A stretch of 52,445 bases of DNA from Acidobacteria bacterium 5-1 (GCA_002050455.1 MWZA01000167.1:1-52445), one strand, 5' to 3'. Shown: positions 35,687 through 46,011, numbered from the stretch's first letter. Program-made: numbers and translations. Notes: a model not told the origin generated them from the letters alone.

Positions 35687-36784
35687 TTGGTAACGAGCGG
35701 TTTGCGAAAATCTATAAAATTTATACTACTGTTTTTATTTGCTGTTTTTATTTTTTGGTTTTTCGGGCGAAATCTCGATTGGCAGGAAGTCAGCCAAAGT
35801 TTGCGAAAGGCAGACGCTTTTTATTTAATTCTGGCGGTTTTGATAATCTGTCTGGGTTATTTGCTGCGGGCGATTCGCTGGAAGGTTTTGCTTGAGCCGA
35901 TAACCGAAACTTCGCTCAAAGAACTTTTTGCAACGACGACGGTTGGGTTCGCGGCGATTTTTCTGGTTGGGAGAATGGGCGAGATTGTGCGTCCGATGTG
36001 GCTGCCGATGCGCGACAAGCGTGTGCGCCCTTCGGCGGCACTGATAACTTTAGGCGTTGAACGGATTTTCGACCTTGCTGCGCTGGTCTGTTTTTTCGCC
36101 ATCAATTTAATCTGGTTCACTGTTCCGGCAGGACGCGAAAACGAATTTGCTTATGTCAAATTTGTTGGTACTCTGATGTTGGTCGGCGTTTTCGTCGGTT
36201 TTTTGGGCTTATATTTTTACCAGAAACTTTCTGCTCGTTTTACCGCGTGGGCGGAGAAAGTTACCGACAAAAAGTTTGTTCCGCGCCGTGTCAGACGGGT
36301 TTTTATCAGTCTTTTGAAACAACTTGCCGCCTCCTTGCAGGTATTAAAAAATTGGCGTGAAATTGTCGCGGTTGTGTTTTGGACGATAATGCTTTGGCTG
36401 GCTATTGCCATCCCAACCTGGCTCGTTCTTCTGGCATTTGATTTGCCGCTCAGTTTCAGCGATTCGCTGTTTGTTATGGGTTGGGCGGCAATCGGTTCGC
36501 TCGTGCCGACACCGGGCGGCGCGGCAGGCGCGTTTCACGCGGCGACTGCTGGAGGCTTGGTATTTTTGAATGTCGCCCCAAACGACGCGGCGGCAACCTC
36601 GATTGCGATGCACCTTGTTTATTTCGCGCCTGCCGTCTTTTTCGGGATATACTATTTCTTGCACGGCGACATCAGCGTGGCGCGTTTTAAAAATTTACTT
36701 TCCAGCGAACACGCGACGGAGGAAATTGAACACGATGTTCAAGCAAAAATTCCAGATTCCAAATTCCAGATTCCAAATTTTTAG
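35687..36784 (+). CDS. Flippase-like (UPF0104/LPG synthase TM-type) membrane protein
   Basis: A 365-aa integral membrane protein with about eight helices, of the lysylphosphatidylglycerol synthase transmembrane family (YbhN-like). Hallmarks are RAIRWKVLLEP, the motif FLVGRMGEIVRPMWL, LGVERIFDLAAL and the conserved PTPGGAAGAFHAA. Relatives are lipid flippase-like proteins of unclear substrate. The start is a TTG; a second TTG five codons later is an alternative. The C-terminal residues PDSKFQIPNF are encoded by a tandem word repeat (CCAGATTCCAAATT) that continues as an inverted repeat beyond the stop, so the natural protein probably ended earlier. It may share a transcript with nrdR. Confidence 0.85.
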   Translation: MVTSGLRKSIKFILLFLFAVFIFWFFGRNLDWQEVSQSLRKADAFYLILAVLIICLGYLLRAIRWKVLLEPITETSLKELFATTTVGFAAIFLVGRMGEIVRPMWLPMRDKRVRPSAALITLGVERIFDLAALVCFFAINLIWFTVPAGRENEFAYVKFVGTLMLVGVFVGFLGLYFYQKLSARFTAWAEKVTDKKFVPRRVRRVFISLLKQLAASLQVLKNWREIVAVVFWTIMLWLAIAIPTWLVLLAFDLPLSFSDSLFVMGWAAIGSLVPTPGGAAGAFHAATAGGLVFLNVAPNDAAATSIAMHLVYFAPAVFFGIYYFLHGDISVARFKNLLSSEHATEEIEHDVQAKIPDSKFQIPNF

Positions 36785-36864
36785 TTTCTGGTTTGGTGTT
36801 TTGAAAGTGAAAATTAAAACTCAAAAAATTAAATTTGGAATGTTGGAATCTGGAATTTGGAATT
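36748..36864. repeat. Inverted word repeat (TTCCAGATTCCAAA) across the end of the flippase-like gene
   Basis: Tandem copies of the word on the left (AATTCCAGATTCCAAATTCC) face inverted copies on the right (GGAATCTGGAATTTGG). The left arm is coding, and the right arm ends eight bases before the nrdR start. Confidence 0.75.
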
Positions 36865-36872
36865 AAAAAGAT

Positions 36873-37370
36873 ATGCGATGTCCATTTTGCGGATTTTTAG
36901 AAGATAAGGTCGTAGATTCCAGAGAAGCCAAAGACGGCGATTCCATTCGCCGTCGGCGTGAGTGTCTGCAATGCAACAGGCGTTTCACGTCGTATGAGCG
37001 GATTGACGAAATTCCGTACATGGTCGTTAAAAAAGACGGCAAACGTGAAACCTTTGACCGCAATAAAATTTTGGCGGGCTTGCTCCGCGCTTGCGAAAAA
37101 CGCCCGATTTCCGCTTCTCAACTCGAATCAACCGTAGATTTGGTCGAAAAATTCGTGCAGGATTCACCCGACCGCGAATGTCCGACCAGCGAACTCGGCA
37201 AAATTATTATGAAACGCCTCAAAGAACTTGATAAAGTGGCTTATGTCCGTTTTGCGTCCGTTTATCTCGAATTTGAAGACGTTTCCGAATTTATGACCGA
37301 ACTTAAGTTTTTAGTGCGGGCGCGGGATAAATCAGCCAAAAGAAAGACAAAAGTAAAAAGACAAAAATAA
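36873..37370 (+). CDS. nrdR: Transcriptional repressor NrdR
   Basis: A 165-aa NrdR, the ATP/dATP-sensing repressor of ribonucleotide reductase genes. The N-terminal zinc ribbon is [22 protein letters not shown]...[13 protein letters not shown], followed by the ATP-cone ([16 protein letters not shown]), as usual. [19 protein letters not shown] is also diagnostic. The tail [11 protein letters not shown] is longer and more basic than normal and is encoded by a repeat whose inverted copy lies after the stop, so it appears to be an addition. The gene follows the flippase-like gene by 88 bases. No nrd target genes lie in the window. Confidence 0.95.
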   Translation: MRCPFCGFLEDKVVDSREAKDGDSIRRRRECLQCNRRFTSYERIDEIPYMVVKKDGKRETFDRNKILAGLLRACEKRPISASQLESTVDLVEKFVQDSPDRECPTSELGKIIMKRLKELDKVAYVRFASVYLEFEDVSEFMTELKFLVRARDKSAKRKTKVKRQK

Positions 37371-37441
37371 GCCGCAGAATTATTGCTGCTTCCGGAAAAT
37401 GATTTTACTTTTGCCTTTGTACTTTTTACTTTTGCTTTTTT
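37337..37441. repeat. Inverted word repeat (AAAAGTAAAAAGACAAA) across the end of nrdR
   Basis: The left arm AGACAAAAGTAAAAAGACAAA is coding in nrdR. The right arm TTTTACTTTTGCCTTTGTAC and following TTTTTACTTTTGC is its inverted relative beyond the stop. Confidence 0.65.
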
Positions 37442-37463
37442 TACCTGTTAATCTATCTTTATT

Positions 37464-39122
37464 ATGTTGAAAACCAACCGAACTTTGTTTCTCTCTTTTT
37501 TTATTTTGTCCTTTTCCTTAACTGCTTTCGCGCAGAATAAATTTGAAGGCTATAATCTTTTTCTCGATGTGCCGGACACGCAGAAAGCTGCAACGTGCGC
37601 TCTGCGTTATTCAGCACCGACAACCGACATCACCATCACCGATTTAAACCGTTCAACGCCGATGAAAGTTTCATCGTGCGGTGATTCAACCGCGCGGGTA
37701 ACCCAAAGCAATTCTTCAACGGCGGCGATGCGTGCCAGTTCAACCAACTATAAATGGTGTTTTAGCGGCGAAGATAAAAGATACAGAATCAGTTTCAAGG
37801 GCGATAATTATGTCGGTCAGGTAACTTACGATTGGATTGCCACGCCCGAAACGCCCGGCATTTACAATATTAAAGATTTTGGTGCGGTTGGCGACGGCAC
37901 AACCGACAATACAACCGCCTTTAAAAGCGCAATGGCTTTTATCGCCTCGCGCAACGGCGGAACTTTGCAGATTCCCGAAGGCGATTTTGTTGTTGGTTCA
38001 ACGGTTGCTTTGCCGTCCGGCATTATTATTCAGGGTATCAGCGGCATCACGACCGGCGCACCGACTAACAACGTCGTCAAGGAAAATCCCAGCCGAATCC
38101 GGCTTAAAGGCACAAACCGCGCTCTTTTCCGCATCGGCGAATGTGTAGAAAATGTGGCAATCAGGGATTTGGAACTTTACGGCTCAAGCAATGAAAATAC
38201 TTCCGGTATCGAAGCGGTCGGCGCGTTTATGTCGTCGCAGAATTTTTATTTCGAGCGCGTCGTTTTTAATAATTTCAATCGCGGGTTTTATGCTCACGGC
38301 TTACCGATAACTACCTTTGCCTGGCAGTTTGACTACGTAAAATTTAACCATTGTCGTTTTGTTTATAACCGCGATGCCGGAATTTATTCGGACGTTATCA
38401 ACTCCGATTGGAAAATCGAAGGAAGTATGTTTTTAAATCCAAAACGCACCCCGCAGCAAAATGCCAACTCAATGCACTTTGAACACGCGGGAGATATTTT
38501 GGTTTCAGATACTTACGGCGGCGGTTTTACAAACGCCATCGGTGGTATTTATCTTGACGTAACCGACAGCGCGGCTATAACGGTTATTAATTCTCAAAGC
38601 GAATCAATGACCGCCGCGCTGGTTTATAACGGCGCAATGCTGCCTGATGCCGGTGATTATTCATATCCGATAACGTTCGTCAACAACATTTTTGATGCTC
38701 CGATTATTTTCAAAGCCCGCCGCACATTTGTTTCAACCGGCAATCTTTACGGACCGAAAACATTTAGGGCTGATGACCGCTTGCGGGTTTATTCGACGGG
38801 CGACCGTTTTTGTTATGACGGTTACACTTTGGGTTGTCAAAATGCTATGTCGTCAAATAATTTTGATAAAGCGACGGTAGTGTTTATGACCGGACAGCCG
38901 GACGAAGGAATGGTTAAAGGTCGCTCGACATTTTTTGGCACGGACGTTCAATTCGGTGCGCCGGTGCAGATGCCTTCGCTTTTGCAAAACGCGCTTCCCG
39001 CCGGAAAACCAAACGGTTCAATGGTTTATTGTTCCAACTGCCGCCGCAGCACTACGCCGTGTCAAGCGGGCAGCAGCGGCGCACCGGCGATGGTCGTTGA
39101 TAATCAGTGGAGCTGTTTATAG
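37464..39122 (+). CDS. Secreted parallel beta-helix protein (pectate-lyase superfamily type)
   Basis: A 552-aa protein with a signal peptide (FLSFFILSFSLTAFAQ). A small beta-rich N-terminal domain is followed at about residue 135 by the hallmark NIKDFGAVGDGTTDNTTAFKSA, then GGTLQIPEGDFVVGSTV, and a right-handed beta-helix to about residue 480. This start is shared by pectate lyase 3, GH28 and phage tailspike depolymerases. The C-terminus is Cys-rich (VYCSNCRRSTTPCQAG). It probably binds or cuts a polysaccharide outside the cell; no catalytic residues can be assigned by eye. It stands alone between nrdR and gyrA. Confidence 0.82.
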   Translation: MLKTNRTLFLSFFILSFSLTAFAQNKFEGYNLFLDVPDTQKAATCALRYSAPTTDITITDLNRSTPMKVSSCGDSTARVTQSNSSTAAMRASSTNYKWCFSGEDKRYRISFKGDNYVGQVTYDWIATPETPGIYNIKDFGAVGDGTTDNTTAFKSAMAFIASRNGGTLQIPEGDFVVGSTVALPSGIIIQGISGITTGAPTNNVVKENPSRIRLKGTNRALFRIGECVENVAIRDLELYGSSNENTSGIEAVGAFMSSQNFYFERVVFNNFNRGFYAHGLPITTFAWQFDYVKFNHCRFVYNRDAGIYSDVINSDWKIEGSMFLNPKRTPQQNANSMHFEHAGDILVSDTYGGGFTNAIGGIYLDVTDSAAITVINSQSESMTAALVYNGAMLPDAGDYSYPITFVNNIFDAPIIFKARRTFVSTGNLYGPKTFRADDRLRVYSTGDRFCYDGYTLGCQNAMSSNNFDKATVVFMTGQPDEGMVKGRSTFFGTDVQFGAPVQMPSLLQNALPAGKPNGSMVYCSNCRRSTTPCQAGSSGAPAMVVDNQWSCL

Positions 39123-39552
39123 AAACTTCGGGCATTTAGCAGCCGACAATTGAACTTTACAGCTTTTCTGCTGCTTGCTGTAAATTTACTGTTCTCACAA
39201 TCAAAAATCTCAAATAATCCGGCAGCAAAACCTCATATTTACCTGCGGTTTTATTCGAATCGGCAAAGTTAAACACATTCTTTGAACACATCGTTTGTCT
39301 GTTTTTGTAACACCTGTCAACTACATAGATTTCTCCAAAAATTGAATTGGAAATTTAAGACTGAAAATTATCAGGAAGTTACTTTTTTTTCAATGTCTTG
39401 CAAAGGTTTTGCAGGTTGCTAAACAGGCTGTTTACCTGTAAAATAATAATGTATTTAAATCGGGTGGACTTCCGAATTTTATCTTATTCACGCCCTTTTA
39501 CAACAACTCAAAGAATAACGGAATTTCAGAAATTATTATTAAGGAAAAATAA
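39123..39552. other. Intergenic region before gyrA
   Basis: About 430 bases. A weak stem TTTACAGC...GCTGTAAA lies at about 39159-39187, possibly ending the upstream gene although no T run follows. The right part contains a good promoter at 39416. I see nothing else. Confidence 0.5.
39416..39444 (+). promoter_or_regulatory. Likely sigma-70 type promoter of gyrA
   Basis: TTGCTA and TAAAAT are separated by exactly 17 bases, about 110 bases before the gyrA start. The 5' leader ends with AAGGA in front of the ATG. The call is by consensus only. Confidence 0.45.
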
Positions 39553-42114
39553 ATGGATTCAGTATTAGAACGCAATCAGGTAAATATCGAAGACGAGATG
39601 CGGCGGTCGTATCTCGATTATGCAATGTCGGTCATCATCGGACGCGCTCTGCCGGACGTGCGCGACGGCTTAAAACCCGTCCATCGCCGTGTGCTTTGGG
39701 CGATGCAGGAACTCGGCAATTATCACAACAAACCGTATAAAAAATCGGCGCGAGTCGTTGGAGACACGATTGGAAAATATCATCCGCACGGCGACACGGC
39801 GGTTTATGACACGATTGTCCGAATGGCGCAGGAATTTTCGATGCGTTATATGCTCGTTGATGGGCAGGGAAATTTCGGTTCGATTGACGGCGACAACGCA
39901 GCGGCGATGAGATATACGGAAATAAGAATGCAGAAATTCACTTCCGAAATCATGGCGGACATCGAAAAGGAAACGGTTGATTTTCAGCCGAACTACGATG
40001 AGTCGCTGAGCGAACCGGTCGTTTTGCCGACGCGCATACCAAACCTGCTGGTCAACGGTTCGGAAGGTATTGCTGTCGGGATGGCGACGAAAATTCCGCC
40101 GCATAATTTGACCGAGATTGTAACGGCGACGATTGAACTCATCAAAAATCCGAATATTACGATAGATAAACTTATCGAAATCGTGCCGGGACCGGATTTT
40201 CCGACGGGCGGATTTATTTACGGGCGCGAGGAAATTCACCGCGCTTATCGTGAAGGACGCGGGATTTTGCAGATGCGGGCGAAAGCCGCGATTGACCGCG
40301 TCGGGCGCGGCGGCTCGGAGCGCGATGCGGTGGTTGTTACGGAAATTCCGTATCAGTTAAATAAATCGCGCCTGATTGAGCGCATCGCCGAACTCGTCAA
40401 TGAGAAAAAACTCGACGGCATTTCGGAAATCCGCGACGAATCAAACCGCGAAGGCATCCGCGTTGTTATTGAACTCAAACGCGATGCCGTGCCGCAAATT
40501 GTTCTCAACAAACTTTACAAACTAACGCAGCTGCAGATGTCTTTCGGCATTATCAGCATTGCGATTGTGGACGGACAGCCGCAGGTTCTTAATCTCAAAC
40601 AGATGCTCGAAGCGTTTGTTGAATTCCGGCGCGAGGTTGTCCGCCGCCGCACCGAATTTGAACTGAGGAAAGCGAAAGCGCGGGCGCATATTTTGGAAGG
40701 TTTGAACAAAGCGATTGACGCGCTTGATTATATTATTCCGCTGATTCGTAATTCGCGTTCGATTGACGAAGCAAAAGCGTGGCTGACGGGAAATTTTGCG
40801 GCTCTAACGGAAGTTAAATCTTGGCGCGGCGCACCTGCCGACAAAACGCTCTCCGGCTTTTTGAAAGACCTTGAAAAAGTTGTCGGCGGTTTAGAATTCA
40901 CCGACATTCAGGCGCAGGCGATTCTTGATTTGCAGCTTCGCCGTCTGTCGGCTTTGGAACGCCAAAAAATCATTGACGAACTCGAAGCGATTCTCAAATT
41001 CATCGGCGAACTCGAAAGCATTTTGGCAAACGAGCAGCTGCTTCGCCAAGTCATCGTTGATGAACTCAAAGAAGTCAGAAAAAACTTCGGCGATGAACGG
41101 AAAACAGTGATTGTTGATGCCGGAATTGAACTGAAAATCGAAGATTTGATTCCCGACGAAGAAGTGGCGATAACAGTTACGAAAGCCGGTTATATCAAGC
41201 GCACGCCGGTTTCGGCTTATTCGACACAAGGACGCGGCGGCAAAGGTCGTTTCGGCGCAAAGGCGAAAAATGAAGATTTTATTGACCATTTGTTCACTGC
41301 TTCGACGCATTCGTTTTTGATGATTTTCTCTGACGACGGACAGGTTTTCAAAATCAAAGTCCACGAAATTCCCGAAGCCGACACTGCGGCACGCGGCAAG
41401 GCTTTGGTGAATTTGATAAGCATTCCGTCAGAGCGCAAACTCGTCGAAGTTCTCGCTGTCAAGGATTTTACCGACGAAGTTTATGTAACGATGGTCACGA
41501 AAAAAGGGATTGTCAAAAAAACGTCTCTTTCGCTTTATCAAAACATCCGTGCCAACGGCATCAACGCCATTAACATTGACGATGACGACGAACTTCTGAG
41601 CGTTTTTGAAACCGACGGCACGAAGCAAATTTTTATTGCGACGCACGATGGAATGGCGATTCGATTCGATGAATCGGATGCGCGTCCGCTTGGCAGAGTC
41701 GCCCGCGGTGTTCGCGGTATCAAATTGCGAAAAGGCGATTATGTCGTTTCGGCTTGCGCCGTATCGAAAGAGGAAACTGAAAATATGCTTTCGGTTTCCG
41801 AACAAGGTTTCGGCAAACAAACCAAAGTCGGCACCTATCGTCTGCAAAATCGCGGCGGAGTTGGCGTGATAAATATGAAGGCGACAAAGAAAACGGGCAA
41901 AGTCGTCGCTGTCTTTCCGGTTGACCCGGACTCGGAAGTAATTATCATTACGCAGCAGGCGAAACTCATCCGCCTCGAAGCTGATAAAATCCGCAAAACC
42001 GGCAGAAGCGCGCAAGGCGTAACGCTGATTCGAATGAACGACGGCGATATGGTAACAAGCGCGTCGTTGTTAGATGTTTCGGAAGATGAAGAAATAATCG
42101 GCGAAGAAAGATGA
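39553..42114 (+). CDS. gyrA: DNA gyrase subunit A
   Basis: An 853-aa GyrA. The catalytic Tyr is Y121 in [11 protein letters not shown]. The quinolone-determining region reads [17 protein letters not shown], with Thr (T82) at the position of E. coli Ser83 and Asp (D86) at that of Asp87. The N-terminal breakage-reunion domain is followed by a coiled-coil and a C-terminal six-blade beta-pinwheel starting near residue 530, with the GyrA box as QGRGGKG. That box supports gyrase over topoisomerase IV ParC. The start ([25 protein letters not shown]) is the usual one. gyrB is not adjacent. A terminator follows the stop. Confidence 0.97.
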   Translation: MDSVLERNQVNIEDEMRRSYLDYAMSVIIGRALPDVRDGLKPVHRRVLWAMQELGNYHNKPYKKSARVVGDTIGKYHPHGDTAVYDTIVRMAQEFSMRYMLVDGQGNFGSIDGDNAAAMRYTEIRMQKFTSEIMADIEKETVDFQPNYDESLSEPVVLPTRIPNLLVNGSEGIAVGMATKIPPHNLTEIVTATIELIKNPNITIDKLIEIVPGPDFPTGGFIYGREEIHRAYREGRGILQMRAKAAIDRVGRGGSERDAVVVTEIPYQLNKSRLIERIAELVNEKKLDGISEIRDESNREGIRVVIELKRDAVPQIVLNKLYKLTQLQMSFGIISIAIVDGQPQVLNLKQMLEAFVEFRREVVRRRTEFELRKAKARAHILEGLNKAIDALDYIIPLIRNSRSIDEAKAWLTGNFAALTEVKSWRGAPADKTLSGFLKDLEKVVGGLEFTDIQAQAILDLQLRRLSALERQKIIDELEAILKFIGELESILANEQLLRQVIVDELKEVRKNFGDERKTVIVDAGIELKIEDLIPDEEVAITVTKAGYIKRTPVSAYSTQGRGGKGRFGAKAKNEDFIDHLFTASTHSFLMIFSDDGQVFKIKVHEIPEADTAARGKALVNLISIPSERKLVEVLAVKDFTDEVYVTMVTKKGIVKKTSLSLYQNIRANGINAINIDDDDELLSVFETDGTKQIFIATHDGMAIRFDESDARPLGRVARGVRGIKLRKGDYVVSACAVSKEETENMLSVSEQGFGKQTKVGTYRLQNRGGVGVINMKATKKTGKVVAVFPVDPDSEVIIITQQAKLIRLEADKIRKTGRSAQGVTLIRMNDGDMVTSASLLDVSEDEEIIGEER

Positions 42115-42140
42115 TTAAATATTCAAAAAAGAATAATTGA

Positions 42141-42176
42141 GCCGATAGAAATTTAATTATCTATCGGCTTTTTTAT
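42141..42176 (+). terminator. Rho-independent terminator of gyrA
   Basis: GCCGATAGA...TCTATCGGC forms a stem with a short AT loop and is followed by TTTTTTATT, about 27 bases after the gyrA stop. Confidence 0.9.
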
Positions 42177-42253
42177 TCGCAGATTTTGCAACAAAATTCT
42201 TTCTTTGTGCGTGTGTTTGGTGTATTCTTTCCAAAAATCAGGAGAAATTCAAA

Positions 42254-44440
42254 ATGAAAACCCGCTCAAATTTTTATATTCTTTCTGTTCTTCTTTTGTG
42301 TTTAGCTGTTAATGCAAATTCACAATCTGCTGGCAAATTACCGTCGACAAATCAAATGACTGCCGCCGCCAAACTGCGCGAACTTTATCAAAACCGCAAC
42401 TACGAAGGCGGTTATGAACTCGGACAAAAATTAACCGGACAATTTCCCGAAAATCTCGAACTGCAAGCCTGGTTTATTGTGAATATGGCGCGAAACGATT
42501 CCTTTTTAAATAAAGAAGCTGTTAAAACAGCAAAAAAGTTAGTCGAAAACAATCGAGAAAACGCTTGGGCGCAGTTTGCCTTGGCAAATGCTTATATACG
42601 CAGCTTGCAGTATATTCAAAATCTGCAAAAAGATGATTTACAAATTAAAGAAGCAACTTCCGCCGCCGAAAAAGCGTTAAAACTCAACCCCGACGATGAA
42701 GATTTTATACTTCTTTTTGCTTCGTCGCTGCTAATTCAAAAAAAATATGATGAAATTTATGCCTTGTTGGATAAGAACTCATCGAAAATAAAAGACAAAT
42801 CGCGCCTGCTGCTGATGAAAGCGGAAGTCTTATATCGGCAGTCGGTTGATGAAAAAAATGATGAAGGAAGGAAAAAACTCAGTTTTAAAAACTTTGCCAA
42901 AGCTCTTGAAATAAGTCCGAATTCGGTCAACACTAATTATGTCTACGGCGTTTATCTGACCTACGATAAACGCTTTGCCGAAGCCTATCCGCTTTTTAGA
43001 AAAGCTGCCGCGCTTTCGCCAAGTGTTTTGCATATCAGAAAAGATTTTTGGAAAACAATTCTGCAAGGTCAACCCGCCAAAACCGACGCGCAAAGAAAAA
43101 GTGAAGTTATTGCGGATATAAACGGTTTAATGCGTCTGCGTCCCGATTCGGCAAAGGTTTTGGAAACCGTTTCTGCCTTTTACGAAGAATCTGAAATGCC
43201 GGACGAGAAAAGCGAAGTTGACGCGCTTATTCTCAAAAACTTTTCGCAATCGGCGCAGGCGGAACGGATTTTGATATGGCAAATTAGAAGATTTGATTAT
43301 TTTGGAGAAGACAAAAAGATTGACGAAAAAAAAAGAGCGCGGCTTGTGCGGATGATTAGAGATTTCATCAGCCGTCCGAATCATTTTAATAAAAATTATC
43401 TTGGCGAAGCCTACTCAAATCTTTTTTTTCAAATCAAAGATAATAAAAACACTTCAGACGCGGAACTTTTGCAGATTGCCGCTGAAGCGAGCAAATTAGA
43501 ACAAATTCAGCTGGACAAAATATATTCGATGATTGTTGCGGCTTTGATTGACCGAAAGATGTTTCGGGAAGGCGAAAAATTTGTTAGCATCGGTTTTGAA
43601 AAAGTTAAAAGCGAAAGCGAGACGCAGCGCAGTTCCCTAAAAGATGAAAAAGAAATCAAGCAAAACTTGAATCAAATGAATTCGACTCTGCACAGTATAA
43701 ATGGCTGGCTTTTTTTCAGAGAAGCGCGTCTTGATGAAGCCGAAAAAGAGCTTGAAACAGCCGTCGAACTTAACAATCAAGATTTAGCAACTTTTAATCG
43801 TTTGGGACAGATTTACGAAGCAAAAAATAAATTTGATAAAGCCGAAGATGCGTATATCAAAGGTTATTCGTCGCCTCCGTCATCAAATGAATTGAACTTA
43901 AAATCACTTAAATCCCTTTACGAAAAACGCGGCGGCAGTTCGGAAAATTTTGAAGCATATTTTGAGAAAGTCAAACTTGTTGAGCGTCAAATACGAAAGG
44001 AACGGATTCTTTCGGCAAAAATCAAAGACGCGAAAAATATATCGCCTTTTATTTTGAAAAATTTGGATGCCAAACCGATTTCGCTGGCAGATTTGAAAGG
44101 TAAAATCATTGTCATCAACGTTTGGGGAACTTGGTGCGCTCCATGTGTCAGGGAAATGCCTGAAATTCAGGCACTTCACAAAAAATATGTGAATGATAAA
44201 GATGTGGTGATTTTGACGATTAACAATGATGAGGATTTAGCGAAAGTGCAAAAATTTATGAACCAAAGAAAATTTAATTTCACTGTTTTGCGTGATGAAA
44301 ATTATCTTGATAATGTCGAATTTCCCAGTTTTCCCCGAACTTGGTTTGTTGACCGCGAAGGGAAAATCACTTTTGACGTGGGCTTTAGTGATAAATTGGT
44401 TGAAGAATTCGGTTGGCGGATTGAAGAACTGAAAAAATGA
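42254..44440 (+). CDS. TPR-repeat protein with C-terminal TlpA thioredoxin domain
   Basis: A 728-aa exported protein. A signal peptide (YILSVLLLCLAVNANSQ) is followed by many tetratricopeptide-like helices (about residues 30-570, e.g. AWAQFALANAYIRSL, VNTNYVYGVYLTYDKRFAEAYPLF), and the last 130 residues are a TlpA/ResA-type thioredoxin domain with active-site cysteines C628 and C631 in GTWCAPCVREMPEIQ. The cis-Pro region is SFPRTWFVD. It probably acts as a periplasmic thiol reductant on a partner bound by the repeat region. Such TPR-TlpA fusions are common in Acidobacteriota and Bacteroidota. It is a single-gene unit with its own upstream terminator from gyrA and a palindromic repeat downstream. 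Confidence 0.88.
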   Translation: MKTRSNFYILSVLLLCLAVNANSQSAGKLPSTNQMTAAAKLRELYQNRNYEGGYELGQKLTGQFPENLELQAWFIVNMARNDSFLNKEAVKTAKKLVENNRENAWAQFALANAYIRSLQYIQNLQKDDLQIKEATSAAEKALKLNPDDEDFILLFASSLLIQKKYDEIYALLDKNSSKIKDKSRLLLMKAEVLYRQSVDEKNDEGRKKLSFKNFAKALEISPNSVNTNYVYGVYLTYDKRFAEAYPLFRKAAALSPSVLHIRKDFWKTILQGQPAKTDAQRKSEVIADINGLMRLRPDSAKVLETVSAFYEESEMPDEKSEVDALILKNFSQSAQAERILIWQIRRFDYFGEDKKIDEKKRARLVRMIRDFISRPNHFNKNYLGEAYSNLFFQIKDNKNTSDAELLQIAAEASKLEQIQLDKIYSMIVAALIDRKMFREGEKFVSIGFEKVKSESETQRSSLKDEKEIKQNLNQMNSTLHSINGWLFFREARLDEAEKELETAVELNNQDLATFNRLGQIYEAKNKFDKAEDAYIKGYSSPPSSNELNLKSLKSLYEKRGGSSENFEAYFEKVKLVERQIRKERILSAKIKDAKNISPFILKNLDAKPISLADLKGKIIVINVWGTWCAPCVREMPEIQALHKKYVNDKDVVILTINNDEDLAKVQKFMNQRKFNFTVLRDENYLDNVEFPSFPRTWFVDREGKITFDVGFSDKLVEEFGWRIEELKK

Positions 44441-44513
44441 AACGAAAAATGTTTTGCTTCGTTTGCCCGCGCAAAGTTATTCTAAAACAAAAAAAGGCGG
44501 TTCAGTTTAATCG

Positions 44514-44595
44514 GTAAATAGTGAAAAGTGAATGGTTAATAGTTTGTGCCGACAAAAGAGAAATTGTTAACTGTTCAATATCAACTATTCACTAC
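44514..44595. repeat. Palindromic intergenic repeat of 7-mer words (P2)
   Basis: AATAGTGAAAAGTGAATGGTTAATAG faces TTGTTAACTGTTCAATATCAACTATTCACT in inverted orientation, between two converging genes. The flanks (AAAACAAAAAAAGGCGGTTC on the left, TTGTTTTCGT on the right) match those of P1 at 5826. Confidence 0.65.
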
Positions 44596-44640
44596 TCTTG
44601 AGTTGAAAAGGTTAACTCACAAACCGGTTTTGTTTTCGTG

Positions 44641-45930
44641 TTATTCCGCGCTCATCGCTAAATTTTCCGTAACGCGCTCGATGTCTGCGCCAACTTTTTT
44701 GAGTTTTCTGACGATGTTTTCATAGCCGCGGTCAATGTGATAAACACGGTCAACAATCGTTTCGCCGCTCGCGCACAGCGCGGCAAGAACGAGTGAAGCC
44801 GAAGCGCGCAGATCGGAAGCCTGAACCGGCGCGCCCATTAAACGAGTTTTGCCGTGAACAACTGCCGTATTTCCTCCAATATGAATTTCCGCGCCCATTC
44901 TGATTAGTTCGGCGACGTGCATAAAACGGTTTTCAAAAATTGTTTCAACAACAGTTGATTTACCGCTCGCCTGCGTCATCAAAGCCATATATTGTGCCTG
45001 CATATCGGTCGGAAAAGCAGGATGCGGTTTGGTTGTTACATCTTTTGCTTTGAGAGGCGCGTCGCCGCATTTTACTAAAAGCGTATTTTCATCAATTTCC
45101 GTAATCTCAACTTGGGCTTCGCGTAATTTTTTAATAACCGCGACGAGATGCTTCGGCTGGCATTTGGAGATTTCCAATTCTCCTCCGGTAATTGCGGCAG
45201 CAACGATAAAAGTTCCGGTTTCGATGCGGTCGGGAATAATCGAATGCTCCGCGCCGTGTAAACCTTCAACGCCGTCAATGATAATTGTTTCCGTTCCCGC
45301 ACCTTGGACTTTCGCACCCATTTTGTTTAATAATTCGGCTAAATCTCCAATTTCCGGCTCACGCGCCGCATTGTGAATCGTCGTTTTGCCCTTCGCCAAA
45401 ACCGCCGCCATCATTACGTTTTCCGTTCCGGTAACGCTGACTTTTTCAAAAAATGTTTCCGCGCCGATAAGTCTGCCTTTCGGCGTACGCGCCACGACAT
45501 TGCCAGCTTCGAGGGAAACTTTCGCGCCGAGTTGTTCAAAGGCTTTCAGATGCAGATCAATCGGACGAGTTCCGATGGCGCAGCCGCCGGGCAGAGAAAC
45601 CTTTGCTTGCCCGAAACGCCCAAGAAGAGGTCCGAGTGCCAAAACGCTCGCCCGCATTGTTTTGACTAATTCGTAAGGTGCTTCAAAAACTTCGATATTT
45701 TCTGCTTTGACTTTGTGTGTGTGGAGTTCCGGCGTTAAAACCGTCGCGCCCAAATCTTCCAATAACCGACGCTGTGTAATTAAATCTTTGACATACGGAA
45801 CATTATGCAAAGTAACAGTTTCAGGCGTTAAAATCGTCGCCGCCAGACACGGCAAAGCGGAGTTTTTCGCGCCGCTTATTTCAACTTTTCCAATTAGCGA
45901 ATTTCCGCCTTGAATCAAAAATTTATCCAT
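44641..45930 (-). CDS. murA: UDP-N-acetylglucosamine 1-carboxyvinyltransferase
   Basis: A 429-aa MurA, the first committed enzyme of peptidoglycan synthesis, which adds enolpyruvate to UDP-GlcNAc. The catalytic Cys is C117 in LPGGCAIGTRPIDLH, so the enzyme should be sensitive to fosfomycin. Other hallmarks are SGAKNSALPCLAA, MRASVLALGPLL (PEP-binding loop region), PDRIETGTF and PTDMQAQ. The length and start (MDKFLIQGGNSLIGKVEISG) are normal. It stands alone on the minus strand between a palindromic repeat and a strong terminator. Confidence 0.96.
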   Translation of the reverse strand: MDKFLIQGGNSLIGKVEISGAKNSALPCLAATILTPETVTLHNVPYVKDLITQRRLLEDLGATVLTPELHTHKVKAENIEVFEAPYELVKTMRASVLALGPLLGRFGQAKVSLPGGCAIGTRPIDLHLKAFEQLGAKVSLEAGNVVARTPKGRLIGAETFFEKVSVTGTENVMMAAVLAKGKTTIHNAAREPEIGDLAELLNKMGAKVQGAGTETIIIDGVEGLHGAEHSIIPDRIETGTFIVAAAITGGELEISKCQPKHLVAVIKKLREAQVEITEIDENTLLVKCGDAPLKAKDVTTKPHPAFPTDMQAQYMALMTQASGKSTVVETIFENRFMHVAELIRMGAEIHIGGNTAVVHGKTRLMGAPVQASDLRASASLVLAALCASGETIVDRVYHIDRGYENIVRKLKKVGADIERVTENLAMSAE

Positions 45931-46011
45931 AAAATTAACCGTTGACTATGCCAGTTACAACTTATCCTTATATAAAGTAATTGAAAACTTTATCACGACT
46001 TACGAGAGAAT

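Noticed and set aside
37464-39122. Prophage, on account of the tailspike-like protein
   Set aside because: No other phage gene, integrase or attachment site is seen; flanking genes are nrdR and gyrA.
39670-40239. A 189-aa minus-strand ORF across gyrA
   Set aside because: Arg/Asn/Phe-rich antisense shadow of the conserved gyrA core.
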